DNA of 64,000 nt from an uncultured Eubacteriales bacterium (GCA_934454405.1 CAKSFN010000006.1:1-64000), one strand, 5' to 3'. Numbered from the stretch's first letter, positions 7,073-16,900 are shown. Notes: generated from the sequence alone by a model not told the origin. Program-made: numbers and translations.

Positions 7073-8851
7073 ATGGCTAAGATAAATATAAAAATCGAAG
7101 GAGTCCCCTACGAAGTCGAAGAGGGCTTGACTATCCTCGAAGCGGCAAGAGTATGCGGCTACGAGATCCCCTCCCTCTGCGCTTTCAACCACGGCGAATG
7201 CTCGCAGGGTTCCTGCCGCGTATGTCTGGTTGAAGCGACCGGAGCAAGAGGCCTTGTCGCTTCCTGCGTTTACCCCGTCGCGGAGGGTATGGAAATAAGA
7301 ATTTCCACTCCGAAGGCGGCTGCGGCAAGAAGAGCGTCCGTTGAACTCCTTCTTTCCAATCATAACGTAAACTGCCAGCAGTGCGGCAAAAACGGTCACT
7401 GCGAGCTTCTTCACGTCGCTCAGCTTGTCGGCGCGAGAGAAGGCAGATTCGCAGGCGCGAAAACGCCCGCGACCGTTGACAGACTTTCTCCGTCCATAAT
7501 GCGCGACACTTCCAAGTGCATTCTCTGCGGCAGATGTATCGAACGCTGCAAAAACGCGCACGGTCTCGGCATTCTCGGCTTTGAGAACAGAGGCTTCAAA
7601 ACCATCGTCGGCCCTGCGGAGAACCGTTCGTTCGCGGACAGCCCGTGTATTCTTTGCGGTCAGTGCGTTTCCGTATGTCCCACGGGCGCGCTTATGGAGG
7701 TTTCCGAGATAGACAAGGTTGACGCGGCTATGGCTGCGGGCAAATACATTGTCGTTCAGACCGCTCCTGCCGTTCGCGCTGCGATAGGCGAGGAGTTCGG
7801 AATGAAGATAGGCACTCCCGCAACGGGCAAGATGTTCGCGGCGCTTCGCCGTCTCGGCTTCAACAAGGTTTACGACACCAACTTCGGCGCCGACCTCACC
7901 ATTATGGAAGAGGGCACCGAGCTTCTCGGCAGACTTAAATCGGGCGAGCATCTTCCGATGATCACGTCCTGCTCTCCCGGCTGGATAAACTACGCGGAGT
8001 ATAACTACGGCGATCTGCTTGATCATCTTTCCTCCTGCAAATCCCCGCACCAGATGCAGGGCGCGATAATCAAGTCCTATTTCGCGCAGAAGAACGGACT
8101 TGACCCGAAAGATATTTTCGTTGTTTCCATTATGCCCTGCACCGCCAAAAAGTACGAAAAATCCCGTTCCGAAATGGAAGTTGACGGCATTCGCGACGTT
8201 GACGCGGTTCTGACGACCAGAGAGCTTGCAAAACTCATCAAGCGTTCCGGTATTGATTTCAGAAAGCTTCCCGACGAAGAGCCCGACAACGACATTATGG
8301 GCGAGTATTCGGGCGCGGGCGTCATCTTCGGCGTTACCGGCGGCGTTATGGAAGCGGCCCTCAGAACCGTTTACCACGTTTTGACGGGCGACGAGTACGG
8401 CAAGATAGAGTTCACCGAGGTCAGAGGCTTCGACGGCATCAAGGAGGCGTCGCTGGAAATCAACGGCACCCACATCAATGTTGCCGTTGCTCACGGTATG
8501 AAAAACGCCAAGGTTCTGCTTGACGAGATCCGCGCAGGCAAGTCCAAGTATCAGTTCATCGAGGTTATGGGCTGCCCCGGCGGTTGTATCGCAGGCGGCG
8601 GTCAGCCCTACGTCAAGCCCTGCTTCCTGCCCGACGAGGACATCGATATTCTCGACACCTACAAGGAAAAAAGAGCTAACGCCCTTTATTCCGAGGACGA
8701 GAGACAGACTGTCAGACAGTCCCACAACAACACGCAGATTCAGCAGCTTTACAGGGACTTCCTCGGCGAGCCCAACTCTCACAAGGCGCACGAACTCCTT
8801 CACACGCACTATGCGGCGCGCGTCGGATTCAATGACGTCAAAAAGAAATAA
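7073..8851 (+). CDS. hydA: [FeFe]-hydrogenase catalytic subunit HydA
   Basis: This 592-residue protein is the H2-forming subunit. An N-terminal [2Fe-2S] domain uses Cys36, Cys48, Cys51 and Cys65. A His-ligated [4Fe-4S] site follows (HNVNCQQCGKNGHC), then two ferredoxin sites CILCGRCIERC and CILCGQCVSVCP, and the H-cluster domain. Motif L1 is TSCSPGW, L2 is MPCTAKKYE and L3 is EVMGCPGGCIAGGGQP. The Ser in L1 stands where a second Cys binds the cluster in clostridial CpI. The C-terminal end contains the small-subunit helix region. Eighteen bases separate it from hydB, and a strong terminator follows at 8887. Confidence 0.94.
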   Translation: MAKINIKIEGVPYEVEEGLTILEAARVCGYEIPSLCAFNHGECSQGSCRVCLVEATGARGLVASCVYPVAEGMEIRISTPKAAAARRASVELLLSNHNVNCQQCGKNGHCELLHVAQLVGAREGRFAGAKTPATVDRLSPSIMRDTSKCILCGRCIERCKNAHGLGILGFENRGFKTIVGPAENRSFADSPCILCGQCVSVCPTGALMEVSEIDKVDAAMAAGKYIVVQTAPAVRAAIGEEFGMKIGTPATGKMFAALRRLGFNKVYDTNFGADLTIMEEGTELLGRLKSGEHLPMITSCSPGWINYAEYNYGDLLDHLSSCKSPHQMQGAIIKSYFAQKNGLDPKDIFVVSIMPCTAKKYEKSRSEMEVDGIRDVDAVLTTRELAKLIKRSGIDFRKLPDEEPDNDIMGEYSGAGVIFGVTGGVMEAALRTVYHVLTGDEYGKIEFTEVRGFDGIKEASLEINGTHINVAVAHGMKNAKVLLDEIRAGKSKYQFIEVMGCPGGCIAGGGQPYVKPCFLPDEDIDILDTYKEKRANALYSEDERQTVRQSHNNTQIQQLYRDFLGEPNSHKAHELLHTHYAARVGFNDVKKK

Positions 8852-8886
8852 CGGGCATCATCTTATATCTGTTTTGCAATATAAGC

Positions 8887-8922
8887 GGAACGGGGCGGTA
8901 AAACCGCCCCGTTCCTCCTGTT
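8887..8922 (+). terminator. intrinsic terminator of the hydrogenase operon
   Basis: GGAACGGGGCGG (8887-8898) pairs perfectly with CCGCCCCGTTCC (8904-8915) around TAAAA. A CTCCTGTTTTA tail follows. It lies 36 bases after the hydA stop and may also serve the convergent TetR gene. Confidence 0.8.
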
Positions 8923-8929
8923 TTAAGCG

Positions 8930-9484
8930 TTATTTTACGGCTTCGGCTGCGCGGAACGAGCCTTTAACGACCTTGTCCGCAAAATCCGCGACCGTTTTTC
9001 TGTCATATCTTCCGTAGCCCTCAACGATAACGTGAAGCAGCCCGTTTGACAGATGTATATAAAGCATTTCAAGGGTCTCCGCCGATACGTCTTTCAGCTC
9101 GGAGCGCCAGCTTGCAAGGCTCGGCTGCTTTGCCTGCTCTATCATTTTCCGCAGCAGCGTCGCTTTCGGGTTCTCAAAAATCAGCACGCGGCATATCTGA
9201 CGGTTGCGGTCTATCATATCGTATATCGCCGCTATAAGCCCCGCCACGTCGGTTTTTTCCGATTTGCCGAGCGCCGCCTCAAAGTCTCTCAACAGGTCGT
9301 TTTCGATGCTTTCAAGCAGTTCAAAGCAGTCCGAAAAATGCAGATAAAATGTCGCCCTGTTCAGCTCCGCCCGCTCGCAGACCTCCTTGACGGTTATCTT
9401 GTTTATCGGCTTTTCTTCAAGCAGCCTCAACAGGGAATCCTTTAACATTTTCAGCGTGTATCTGACCCTTGCGTCCGTTTTCAT
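8930..9484 (-). CDS. TetR/AcrR-family transcriptional regulator
   Basis: This 184-residue regulator has a TetR helix-turn-helix in its first 60 residues (VCERAELNRATFYLHF) and a ligand-binding C-terminal domain of the TetR_C type seen in DhaS-like proteins. It reads away from the epimerase gene and converges on hydA. AGGAGG lies just before its ATG. A perfect 12-bp inverted repeat in the divergent gap is a plausible operator, so control of itself and the epimerase gene is inferred. The ligand cannot be read from the sequence. Confidence 0.87.
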   Translation of the reverse strand: MKTDARVRYTLKMLKDSLLRLLEEKPINKITVKEVCERAELNRATFYLHFSDCFELLESIENDLLRDFEAALGKSEKTDVAGLIAAIYDMIDRNRQICRVLIFENPKATLLRKMIEQAKQPSLASWRSELKDVSAETLEMLYIHLSNGLLHVIVEGYGRYDRKTVADFADKVVKGSFRAAEAVK

Positions 9485-9538
9485 AACGTCCTCCTAAAAA
9501 AATTCGGAAAGTTATTTGACTGCGCCGTTGCGTATGTC

Positions 9539-9617
9539 GATTATCTTTCGTCTGCCGCAACATTGACTATTGCATTTCGCGTTCGGATATATTATAATAT
9601 AAATGCGAAAGATAATC
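9539..9617. promoter_or_regulatory. 12-bp inverted repeat flanking the tetR/epimerase promoter region
   Basis: GATTATCTTTCG (9539-9550) and CGAAAGATAATC (9606-9617) are perfect inverse copies 55 bases apart. Relative to each divergent gene the sequence CGAAAGATAATC appears in the same orientation. The right copy starts eight bases after the epimerase -10 box, where a repressor would block transcription start. TetR binding is inferred from position only. Confidence 0.5.
9570..9598 (+). promoter_or_regulatory. promoter of the epimerase gene
   Basis: TTGCAT (9570-9575) and TATAAT (9593-9598) are separated by 17 bases. The box lies 71 bases before the ATG at 9669 and between the two arms of the 12-bp inverted repeat. 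Confidence 0.6.
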
Positions 9618-9668
9618 AATAGATGTCTATAAAATTTCAGAATTCGTTTATGTTCCGAGGTGAATATT

Positions 9669-10715
9669 ATGTATAAAGAGTATATTGTAACGGGGGCGGC
9701 GGGCTTTCTCGGCAGCGCCGTTGTAAGAGAGCTTCTCTGTCGCGGCGTCAAGGCGGAAAATATCCGCGCGCTCGCGCTTGAAAACGAAAAACTGCCGTCC
9801 GATCTTCCGGAAGGCGTCGTCTGGGTTCGCGGCGACGTGACCGACGACGGTTCTCTCGGCGGTCTGTTCCTTTCCGGCGAAAGCGGCGTCTGCGTCATTC
9901 ACTGCGCCGGTATGATCTCCGTCGCAAGCGAGCCGGGGCAGGCGATCTACCGCGTCAACATCGACGGCACGAAGAACATCATTTCAAGATGCCTGCGTCA
10001 CGGCGTCGAAAAACTTGTTTACGTCAGCTCCGTCCATGCCATTCCGGAGCTGCCGGAGGGCGATAAAATACGCGAAATTTCGGACTTTTCGCCCGATAAG
10101 GTAAACGGCGCATACGCAAAAAGCAAAGCCGCGGCTACCGCCGCAGTTCTTGCCGCCGCCGAAAAAGGGCTCAACGCCTCCGTCGTTCATCCTTCGGGCA
10201 TAATCGGCCCGGGCGACGAAAAATGCGGAAACATAACCCGTCTTATCTCCGCCTTCATCCGCGGCCGTCTGCCGTTCGCCGTTAAAGGCGGCTACGACTT
10301 CGTCGATGTCCGGGACGTCGCAAAGGGTATCTTTCTCTGCGCCGAACGCGGAAAGAGCGGTAAATGCTACATTCTTTCCGGTCATTACGCGACCGTTTCG
10401 GATATTCTCAAAACCGTGCGTGATCTTGCGGGGCTCAAACGCGTTGTTTCCTGCGTCCCCATGCGCATCGCCGAAGCTTTCGCGCCGCTTGCCGAAAAAA
10501 TATGCGTAAAGCGGAAAAAGCCCGCCTCATTCACGCCGTATGCGCTTGAAGTGCTTGCTTCAAACGGCGATTTTTCGCACGAAACGGCGAGCGAGGAACT
10601 CGGATACCGTCCCAGACCGTTAAAAAGAACTCTGTCGGACACTTTGAAATGGCTTCGTTCGAAAGGAGCGAAAAACCGCCGCGTTTTCTTTAAGAAAACG
10701 CCGCAAACCCAATGA
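9669..10715 (+). CDS. NAD-dependent epimerase/dehydratase family protein
   Basis: This 348-residue protein is an extended short-chain dehydrogenase. The Rossmann motif TGAAGFLGS is near the N-terminus, and the catalytic pair lies in YAKSKAAA near residue 147. The segment VSSVHAIPE contributes the active-site Ser. Similar proteins reduce dihydroflavonol-like or sugar-nucleotide substrates, and the substrate here cannot be told. ATG 9669 is chosen over a GTG at 9660 because GAGGTGA lies at proper distance. The tail of the gene contains a short palindrome. Control by the divergent TetR protein is likely from layout. Confidence 0.85.
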   Translation: MYKEYIVTGAAGFLGSAVVRELLCRGVKAENIRALALENEKLPSDLPEGVVWVRGDVTDDGSLGGLFLSGESGVCVIHCAGMISVASEPGQAIYRVNIDGTKNIISRCLRHGVEKLVYVSSVHAIPELPEGDKIREISDFSPDKVNGAYAKSKAAATAAVLAAAEKGLNASVVHPSGIIGPGDEKCGNITRLISAFIRGRLPFAVKGGYDFVDVRDVAKGIFLCAERGKSGKCYILSGHYATVSDILKTVRDLAGLKRVVSCVPMRIAEAFAPLAEKICVKRKKPASFTPYALEVLASNGDFSHETASEELGYRPRPLKRTLSDTLKWLRSKGAKNRRVFFKKTPQTQ

Positions 10716-10767
10716 TTTTCGGGCAGAAAGCGAGTTTTCGGAAGATTGTTTTTTCCGACGATATATA

Positions 10768-10807
10768 AAAAGGGATGTAAAAAACCGACGTTTTTTACAT
10801 CCCTTTT
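10768..10807. terminator. bidirectional intrinsic terminator
   Basis: A perfect 17-bp stem runs from AAAAGGGATGTAAAAAA to its inverse TTTTTTACATCCCTTTT around CCGACG. Both outer ends give T runs, so it can stop the epimerase gene on the plus strand and the zinc-ribbon gene on the minus strand. Confidence 0.85.
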
Positions 10808-10819
10808 ATCTGCCTTGTC

Positions 10820-11368
10820 TTATTCGGTTGCGTGCATTGTATGCGATATTTCCGGACGTGCGGCTTCAGAACCGTTTCCGCCCGGTTTTTTCTCGCCCGA
10901 CGCCATGCCGCTCGCAATCATTGCAATATAAATAGCCCACGCTGCGGCGACAATCAAAATCTTCAATATTTTGGGCATTTTTGAACGGACGAGGATAACC
11001 GTCAGCGGAACGGGAAAACAGAGTATCCACCCGATAATCCAAAATATACGGCGTTTCTTTCTGTTTTCTTCTTCCCGCGCCGCCCGGATGCGGGCAAGAT
11101 CCGCTTCCTTTTGCGCCCGTATTCTTTCAAGATCCGCCGCCTGCTGCGCGCGGACTTTCTCTTTTTCCTCTTCAAGCCGCTCTTTTGCGGCGTCCCGACG
11201 CGCCTTCATACGCCCCTTTTCAAAATCGTACCCCGCTCTGACGGAACTGTTTTCCGTTTCTTCAAGAAAGACCTGCGAATCGCAGAACGGACACTTTACG
11301 GGTTTTGAGCCATTCTCAAATTCAAGGTTTCCGCCGCAGAACGGACATTTTATCCCAACGGTCTTCAT
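10820..11368 (-). CDS. zinc-ribbon, coiled-coil membrane protein of unknown function
   Basis: This 182-residue protein begins with a double zinc ribbon (CPFCGG and CPFCDS, residues 9-30). A strongly charged helix rich in Glu, Arg, Lys and Ala follows at about 55-105, likely a coiled coil. Two hydrophobic segments come next (FWIIGWILCFPVPLTVILV and ILKILIVAAAWAIYIAMIA). The C-terminal tail is polar. No enzyme motif is visible. Its ATG overlaps the stop of the upstream small membrane protein by four bases, so the two are co-translated. A stress or envelope role is possible but unsupported. Confidence 0.7.
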   Translation of the reverse strand: MKTVGIKCPFCGGNLEFENGSKPVKCPFCDSQVFLEETENSSVRAGYDFEKGRMKARRDAAKERLEEEKEKVRAQQAADLERIRAQKEADLARIRAAREEENRKKRRIFWIIGWILCFPVPLTVILVRSKMPKILKILIVAAAWAIYIAMIASGMASGEKKPGGNGSEAARPEISHTMHATE

Positions 11369-11637
11369 ATCTCGTCCCCGTCTTTTTTATCCCGGTCGGC
11401 TGCATTTGCTTCCGACTGTTCTTTTTTCGTTTTACGCAGTTTGAAAAGACTGCTCGTGCCGCTCACTATCATAACAAGCGCAAGCAAAAGCGCGACAACG
11501 TAAGCCTTTATGTCCTCCGCCGTGCGGCAGAGCGCAACGAAAACGGCGATGCCGGCGATGCCGATAACTATTTCCGCCACCGTAAGTATAAAATAAAGCT
11601 TTTTTTTCTTTTCCGCCGTCGTTCTGCCGTCGTTCAT
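11365..11637 (-). CDS. small two-helix membrane protein
   Basis: This 90-residue protein has two predicted transmembrane helices (about residues 14-36 and 43-63) with charged ends and a C-terminal tail rich in Lys, Glu and Asp. The ATG at 11637 is preferred over an upstream one because AAAGGCGG lies eight bases before it. It overlaps the zinc-ribbon gene by ATGA, so the pair is an operon. I do not recognise a family. The partner protein also has two helices, so a membrane complex is possible. Confidence 0.6.
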   Translation of the reverse strand: MNDGRTTAEKKKKLYFILTVAEIVIGIAGIAVFVALCRTAEDIKAYVVALLLALVMIVSGTSSLFKLRKTKKEQSEANAADRDKKDGDEI

Positions 11638-11666
11638 TTTTATTTTCCGCCTTTCCCGCGCCTCTT

Positions 11667-11761
11667 TTTTCACTTTCGTGTTCCGTCCGCGCCGCTGTTT
11701 TCACTCTCTCGCGCCGTCCGCGCCGCTTATTTTCACCTTCTCGCGCCGTCCGCGCCGCTCT
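11667..11761. repeat. three tandem copies of a 31-32 bp repeat
   Basis: Units starting at 11667, 11698 and 11730 share the pattern TTTTCAC-N6-CG-CCGTCCGCGCCGCT. They lie directly upstream of the small membrane protein gene. The CGCCGTCCG core recurs in other intergenic repeats of this window. Confidence 0.75.
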
Positions 11762-11900
11762 TTAATTTAATTATACGATATCGGGTATTGAAAAGCAAGA
11801 AACTTCACAAACAGTTCACACTTTTTGCATATATCGCCGCGCCGCGGCTCTCTTTTTCGCTGTCCTGACCGCAACGTCCCGTTTTTGTCCCTCTTTACGC

Positions 11901-11929
11901 TTGCAAAAATCCGAAAAAAGATGTATAAT
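11901..11929 (+). promoter_or_regulatory. promoter of the DUF4317 gene
   Basis: TTGCAA (11901-11906) and TATAAT (11924-11929) are spaced by 17 bases. The ATG at 11966 follows after 36 bases, preceded by the site AGGAG. Confidence 0.65.
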
Positions 11930-11965
11930 GTATGTATCACTATTTACTTGAAATCAGGAGATATT

Positions 11966-13090
11966 ATGACAGACAGAGAAACCGCGGAGATCCGCAGAAG
12001 ATATAAGCCCGATAAAAACAACGTAACCCGCATTTCGGGGTGTATGGTCACGCAGACGCGCGAGATAGCGTCCGAGTTTGACGTTCCCGTTGCGTCGATG
12101 ACGGAGGACGAAACGGAAGCCGTGTTCGGCGTTTTCAGACGGACGCTTTCCAATACCGGCAGAAACTTTGTTGACGTTTCATTTCCCGCGTCGGAGGTGC
12201 CGAACGGCGACGTATACAAAATGCTTGACGCGCTCCGTTCAAGCGGGTGCAAAGACGAAACGGCGCGCCGCGCGCTTTTTGAAAGGATAGCGACGTGCGT
12301 GGAAAGCGACGGGGGATACGTCGTTCTGCTTGTTCACGAGAACTACGATGTTTTCCGCTTCGGCTCGGACGGCGAAAAGCTTGAGGATTCGACCGATTCT
12401 TTTTCGTACATTCTCTGCGCCGTTTGTCCTCTCAAATCGGGCAGACCCGTTTTGACATTTTCGACGGGGGAGAATGTTTTTGTAAACACCGCCCTGAAAT
12501 CAATCGTAACCGCGCCGACGCTCGGCTTTATGTACCCTGCGTTCAACGACAGAAAGGCGGACATTTACGCTTTGGGCTACTATGCGCGCGACATAAGGAA
12601 CAATCACGCGGAGTTCGCCGCCACCGTTTTCGGCGCGCAGACGCCCATGCCTGCGGCGGAGCAGAAGCAGACGTTCGGCGCCGCGCTTTCGGAATCCGTT
12701 TCGGACGCGCTTGATCTCGACGTCGCTTCAAGCGTTCATTCCGGCATAGCGGAGCTTATCGAGGAGCATAAGCAGAGCAGGGAACGCGACACGCTGACTA
12801 TCTCCAAAGGTGCGGTCAAGCGTATTTTGCGCGACGGCGGCGTTGACGAGGAGCGCGTTGAGGCGTTCGGCAGAAAATTCGACGAGGACTTCGGCAAGGG
12901 CGCGGAGCTGCGTCCGAAAAACATTGTGGACACGAAAAAATTCGAGCTGAAAACGCCCGACGTGTCGATAAAGGTCAGCCCCGAAAAGAAAGACCTCGTC
13001 GAAACGCGCGTCATCGACGGCGTAAAGTTCATTCTCGTCCGCGCCGACGGCGGAGTTGAGCTCAACGGCATAAATATCGAAATAAGCTGA
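11966..13090 (+). CDS. DUF4317 family protein
   Basis: This 374-residue protein matches the clostridial DUF4317 family by its opening ETAEIRRRYKPDKNNVTRI and overall length. Its function is not known. The family is largely confined to Clostridia. The fold appears soluble, with no signal peptide or membrane helix. The C-terminal end contains a region alternating Lys, Val and Asp. It has its own promoter and an AGGAG site, and it converges on sigG with only eight bases between stops and no clear terminator, so transcripts may overlap. Confidence 0.85.
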   Translation: MTDRETAEIRRRYKPDKNNVTRISGCMVTQTREIASEFDVPVASMTEDETEAVFGVFRRTLSNTGRNFVDVSFPASEVPNGDVYKMLDALRSSGCKDETARRALFERIATCVESDGGYVVLLVHENYDVFRFGSDGEKLEDSTDSFSYILCAVCPLKSGRPVLTFSTGENVFVNTALKSIVTAPTLGFMYPAFNDRKADIYALGYYARDIRNNHAEFAATVFGAQTPMPAAEQKQTFGAALSESVSDALDLDVASSVHSGIAELIEEHKQSRERDTLTISKGAVKRILRDGGVDEERVEAFGRKFDEDFGKGAELRPKNIVDTKKFELKTPDVSIKVSPEKKDLVETRVIDGVKFILVRADGGVELNGINIEIS

Positions 13091-13098
13091 CGCTTTCG

Positions 13099-13869
13099 CT
13101 AAATCATATTTTTTATCCGTGTCAGCGCGCTTTTTTCAAGCCGCGACACCTGCGCCTGCGAAATGCCTATTTCAGCGGCGGTCTCCATTTGCGTTTTGCC
13201 GTGCATAAAGCGAAGCGTAACGATGCGTTTTTCCCTGTCTGACAGCGTTTTCAGCGCTTCCCTCAGATTGATTTCCTCGACCCAGCTTGTGTCGCAGTCG
13301 CTTTTGTCGCTGACCTGATCCATAACATAAAGCGTGTCGCTGTCGTCGCTGTATACGGGGTCGAAAAGCGAAACGGGGTCAACTATCGCTTCAAGCGCCA
13401 GCACAACTTCTTTTCGCGTCAGTCCGAGTTCTTTTGCCGTCTCCTCGGGCGTCGGCTCGCGTCCGAGCTCATTTGTCAGTTTTTCTTTTGCCGTCAGCGC
13501 CTTGTACGCCGTGTCGCGCACCGAACGGCTGACGCGTATCGGGTTGTTGTCCCTCAGATACCGCCGCAGCTCGCCTATTATCATCGGCACGGCGTATGTC
13601 GAAAACCGCACATCCTGCGTCAGATCGAAATTGTCTATCGCTTTTATCAGCCCGATACAGCCGACCTGAAAAAGGTCGTCCGGCTCCTCGCCTCTGCCCG
13701 AAAAACGGCGCAGAACGCTCAGAACAAGCTTCAGATTTCCTCTTATGAACCTCTCCCGCGCCTCCTTGTCTCCCGCCTTGATTTTGAGCATCAGCGCCTT
13801 CGCCTCCGCCGCAGGTATGACTTCGAGCTTTGAGGTGTCTATTCCGCATATAACCACTTTATTCAGCAT
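13099..13869 (-). CDS. sigG: RNA polymerase sporulation sigma factor SigG
   Basis: This 256-residue sigma factor directs late forespore gene expression. The start LNKVVICGIDTSKL is the SigG hallmark, matching NKVEICGVDTSKL in Bacillus. Region 2 reads DDLFQVGCIGLIKAIDNFDL and RFSTYAVPMIIGELRRYLRD, region 3 includes NNPIRVSRS, and region 4 ends with QAQVSRLEKSAL. The ATG at 13869 is chosen to match the family N-terminus, although 12 more in-frame residues exist upstream. In many relatives sigG follows spoIIGA-sigE; here it stands alone, divergent from addB. It shows the organism is, or descends from, a spore former. Confidence 0.95.
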   Translation of the reverse strand: MLNKVVICGIDTSKLEVIPAAEAKALMLKIKAGDKEARERFIRGNLKLVLSVLRRFSGRGEEPDDLFQVGCIGLIKAIDNFDLTQDVRFSTYAVPMIIGELRRYLRDNNPIRVSRSVRDTAYKALTAKEKLTNELGREPTPEETAKELGLTRKEVVLALEAIVDPVSLFDPVYSDDSDTLYVMDQVSDKSDCDTSWVEEINLREALKTLSDREKRIVTLRFMHGKTQMETAAEIGISQAQVSRLEKSALTRIKNMI

Positions 13870-13956
13870 TTTCCGCGCCTGCCTTTCCGAAAAAAGTATC
13901 GGCAAACGGGCGAAAAGTATTCTTCCAAAAAATGTATTTGAAAAAAGAGGACGCTT

Positions 13957-16900
13957 ATGAAAGACTTAAAAATCGTTTACGGCAGAAACGGTTCCGACCT
14001 TCACCGTCGGATCAGAACGAAAGCCGCGGAGTTTGCGCGCCGCGCCTCCGACGGCGAACGCGCCGTTTTCATTGTGCCGGATCAGTACACGCTGACCGCC
14101 GAGCGTTTTTTGCTCTCCGAACTCGGCGAAAAAGAACTTCACAAGCTTCGCGTCGTTTCATTCAAAAGACTTGCTGCGCTGACCTTTGCCGAATGCGGAA
14201 AAACCTTTGATTTTGTCGGAGAGGGCGGCAGAGCCGCGCTTGTGTCCGCCGCTTTCGACGATGTTTCGCCGCAGCTGAAATACTACGCCGGATATTCGGA
14301 TTTTTACTTCAACGAGGCTCTCTGCGAGCGTATAAAAATGTTCAAGGAATACTCGGTCTCTCCCGACGCGCTGCTTTCGGCAGAAACCTCGGACGCCGTG
14401 CGCGACCTTGCTCTCATTTACGGTATGTACGATTCGCTTCTCGGCGCGGACAGAGCCGATTCCGCCGATAATCTGCGCCTTTTTTCCGAGCTTATCGCCG
14501 AGCGCGGACTGTTCCGCGACGCCACGGTTTTTATTGATTTTTTCAAGGTTCTCAACGCCTCCGAGCTTTCCGTTGTCCGCGCCCTTTGCGAAGCGGGCGC
14601 CGATATCTGCGTCGGGCTTGTTTCGGACGGCTCCTTTGACGAGAACGGGCTTTTCGCCCCCGTCTGCGCCGTGGAAAAGAAGCTTGCCTCTCTGGCGGCT
14701 CGGCTCGGCGGCAGAGTCATTCGCGAAAAAGCCGAAAACGGAACGGAATACCTGCGCAAAGGCCCCGCGCGCCTTGAAAGTTTTCTTGCAACCGACGCTT
14801 TTTCCGGTTCGGACGACGGCGACGGCGTGGAGATATACAAGGCGACCGATATTTCCGACGAGGTCGATTTCGTCTGCTGCCGCGTCTGCAAACTTGTTCT
14901 CGACTGCGGCTTCCGCTTTTCGGATATCGCCGTCGTGACCCGCGACGATGCTCGCTACGCCCCGTATTTTGAAAAGATATTTGCGGATTACTCGATCCCG
15001 TTTTTCCGCCATAAAAAAAGCGGCGCGCTCGAAAAAAAGGCGGTTCGCTTCATCGGCTCCCTGTTCGCCGCCGTCCGCTTCGGCTTTCGCCGCGACGATG
15101 TTCTGGATGTTGTCCGCTGCGGCTTTATCAAAGGCGTCGGCGCGTCGGAGCTTGCCGAATTTGAACGCTATGTTCTTATCTGGAATGTGAACGGAAAAGG
15201 CTTTTTCGAGCCGTTTGAACGCAGCGTTCGCGGCTTTTCGGGCAGTGAAACGCCCTCCCCCTCGGACGCCGCGCGCCTGCTCCGCGCCGAAAATGTCAGA
15301 CAAAAGGTCTGCGGGATACTTTCGTTCCTCGGCAAAGGGAGCGAAAAAGCGTCCGTTAAGAGCCACGCGGAGCGGCTTTTCGGGCTTTTTGAAACGCTCG
15401 ACCTCGAACGGAGAATAAAGGCGGACTCCGAATCGCTTGCGGCGATGGGAGAAAAGACCCTTGCGGAAGAAAGCGAAAAGCTGTTCGAGCTGCTTGTCCG
15501 CGGACTTGACGAATACGTTCTTGCCGTCGGCGAATCCGAGGTCAGCCTCGATATGTTCGGCAGGATGTATCTGCGCATAATCTCCGAATATTCCGTCGGC
15601 TCCATTCCCACAAGCTCGGACGCTGTTCTCATCGGCGGCGCCGACACGGCTCCTCTTCTTGAAAAACGCGCCGTGTTCGTGCTCGGACTTCGCGAGGGAG
15701 CCTTTCCCAAGACCCCGACCTCTTCGCTGCTCGTGCCCGAAAAGGAACGCGCCGCGCTTGAAGAGCAGGGGATAACCGTGGATATCGCGCCTTTTGAAAA
15801 GTTTCTTTACGAGCAGTTTATCGTTTATTACGCGCTGACAAGCGCCACCGAACGCGTTTATATGTCCTATCCCTCGACCGACGGCGGCGAAAGCGTCGCC
15901 TGCGAAGCGTTCGATCTCTGTCTCGGCGCGTTTCCGCGTTCCGAGATAAAAACAGGCGCGTCCTCCGCGGACAGGCTTTACAGAACCCGCCCCGCCGTGA
16001 CCAAGGCGGTCGCCTACGGCATTCGCGACCTTTCGGATTATTTCGGGCTGCGCATTGCCGACGGACGCGAATATCCGCAGTCGCTCTTTTCCGTTCCGAA
16101 GGAGGTCGCCGAAAAGCTTTACGGCTCTCCCGTTTATGTTTCCGCAACAAAAAGCGACACGTTCGCGGAATGTCCCTATCGTTACTTCGTCCGCTTCGGG
16201 CTCGGCGTTGACGAGCTGCAAAAGGCGGAGTTCAGTGCCGTCAACGTCGGCTCTCTTGTCCACGCCGCGCTTGACCGCATCTTCAAAAAGGAAAAAGACC
16301 TCGCCGCTCTTGACAACGAGGCGCTGGCGGCTGTTGCCGAAAAAGAGGTCGGCGCGTATATGCGCGAAGCTTTCGGCGCAGACGCCGAACGCCGGGATAT
16401 GCTCGTTTGCGCCGATTCCGTGCGTAAAAGGCTTTTCTCGCTGCTTTGCTCCATGCGCGACGAGCTCCGCGCGACGGGCTACCGCCCCGTTTACACCGAG
16501 CTGGGCATAGGCAGGTCGGAAAACGGTCTGCCCGCGTTCGACCTTGACTGCGAAAACGGCGTAAAAGCGCGCATAACGGGCTCCATAGACCGCGTTGACG
16601 CGCTCGACGACGGCGGCAGGACGTATGTCCGCGTTATCGACTACAAAACGGGGAACAAGGATTTCTCCCTTGCGGACATATATCGCGGACTTTCCGTTCA
16701 GCTTCCGCTTTATCTTGACATTCTCAGCGAAACGGGAGGGGGGCTTTTCTCCTCCGAGCCCAAGCCTGCCGGAATGATGTACTACCTTTTGAACAGGGAG
16801 TTTGAAACAGGCTCTTTCGCCGCGATGTCGGGAAGCGCTTATTTCGCGGAAAACGGCGCGCTGCCCTCTCTGCCCCCGACCCACCGCCGCAGCGGAATGA

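Noticed and set aside
6776..8809. Long open frame on the minus strand opposite hydA
   Set aside because: Same shadow effect; the plus strand encodes a complete hydrogenase with all motifs.
10681..10701. Palindrome GCGTTTTC/GAAAACGC near the end of the epimerase gene
   Set aside because: It is inside the coding region, and the strong terminator at 10768 already explains transcript end.
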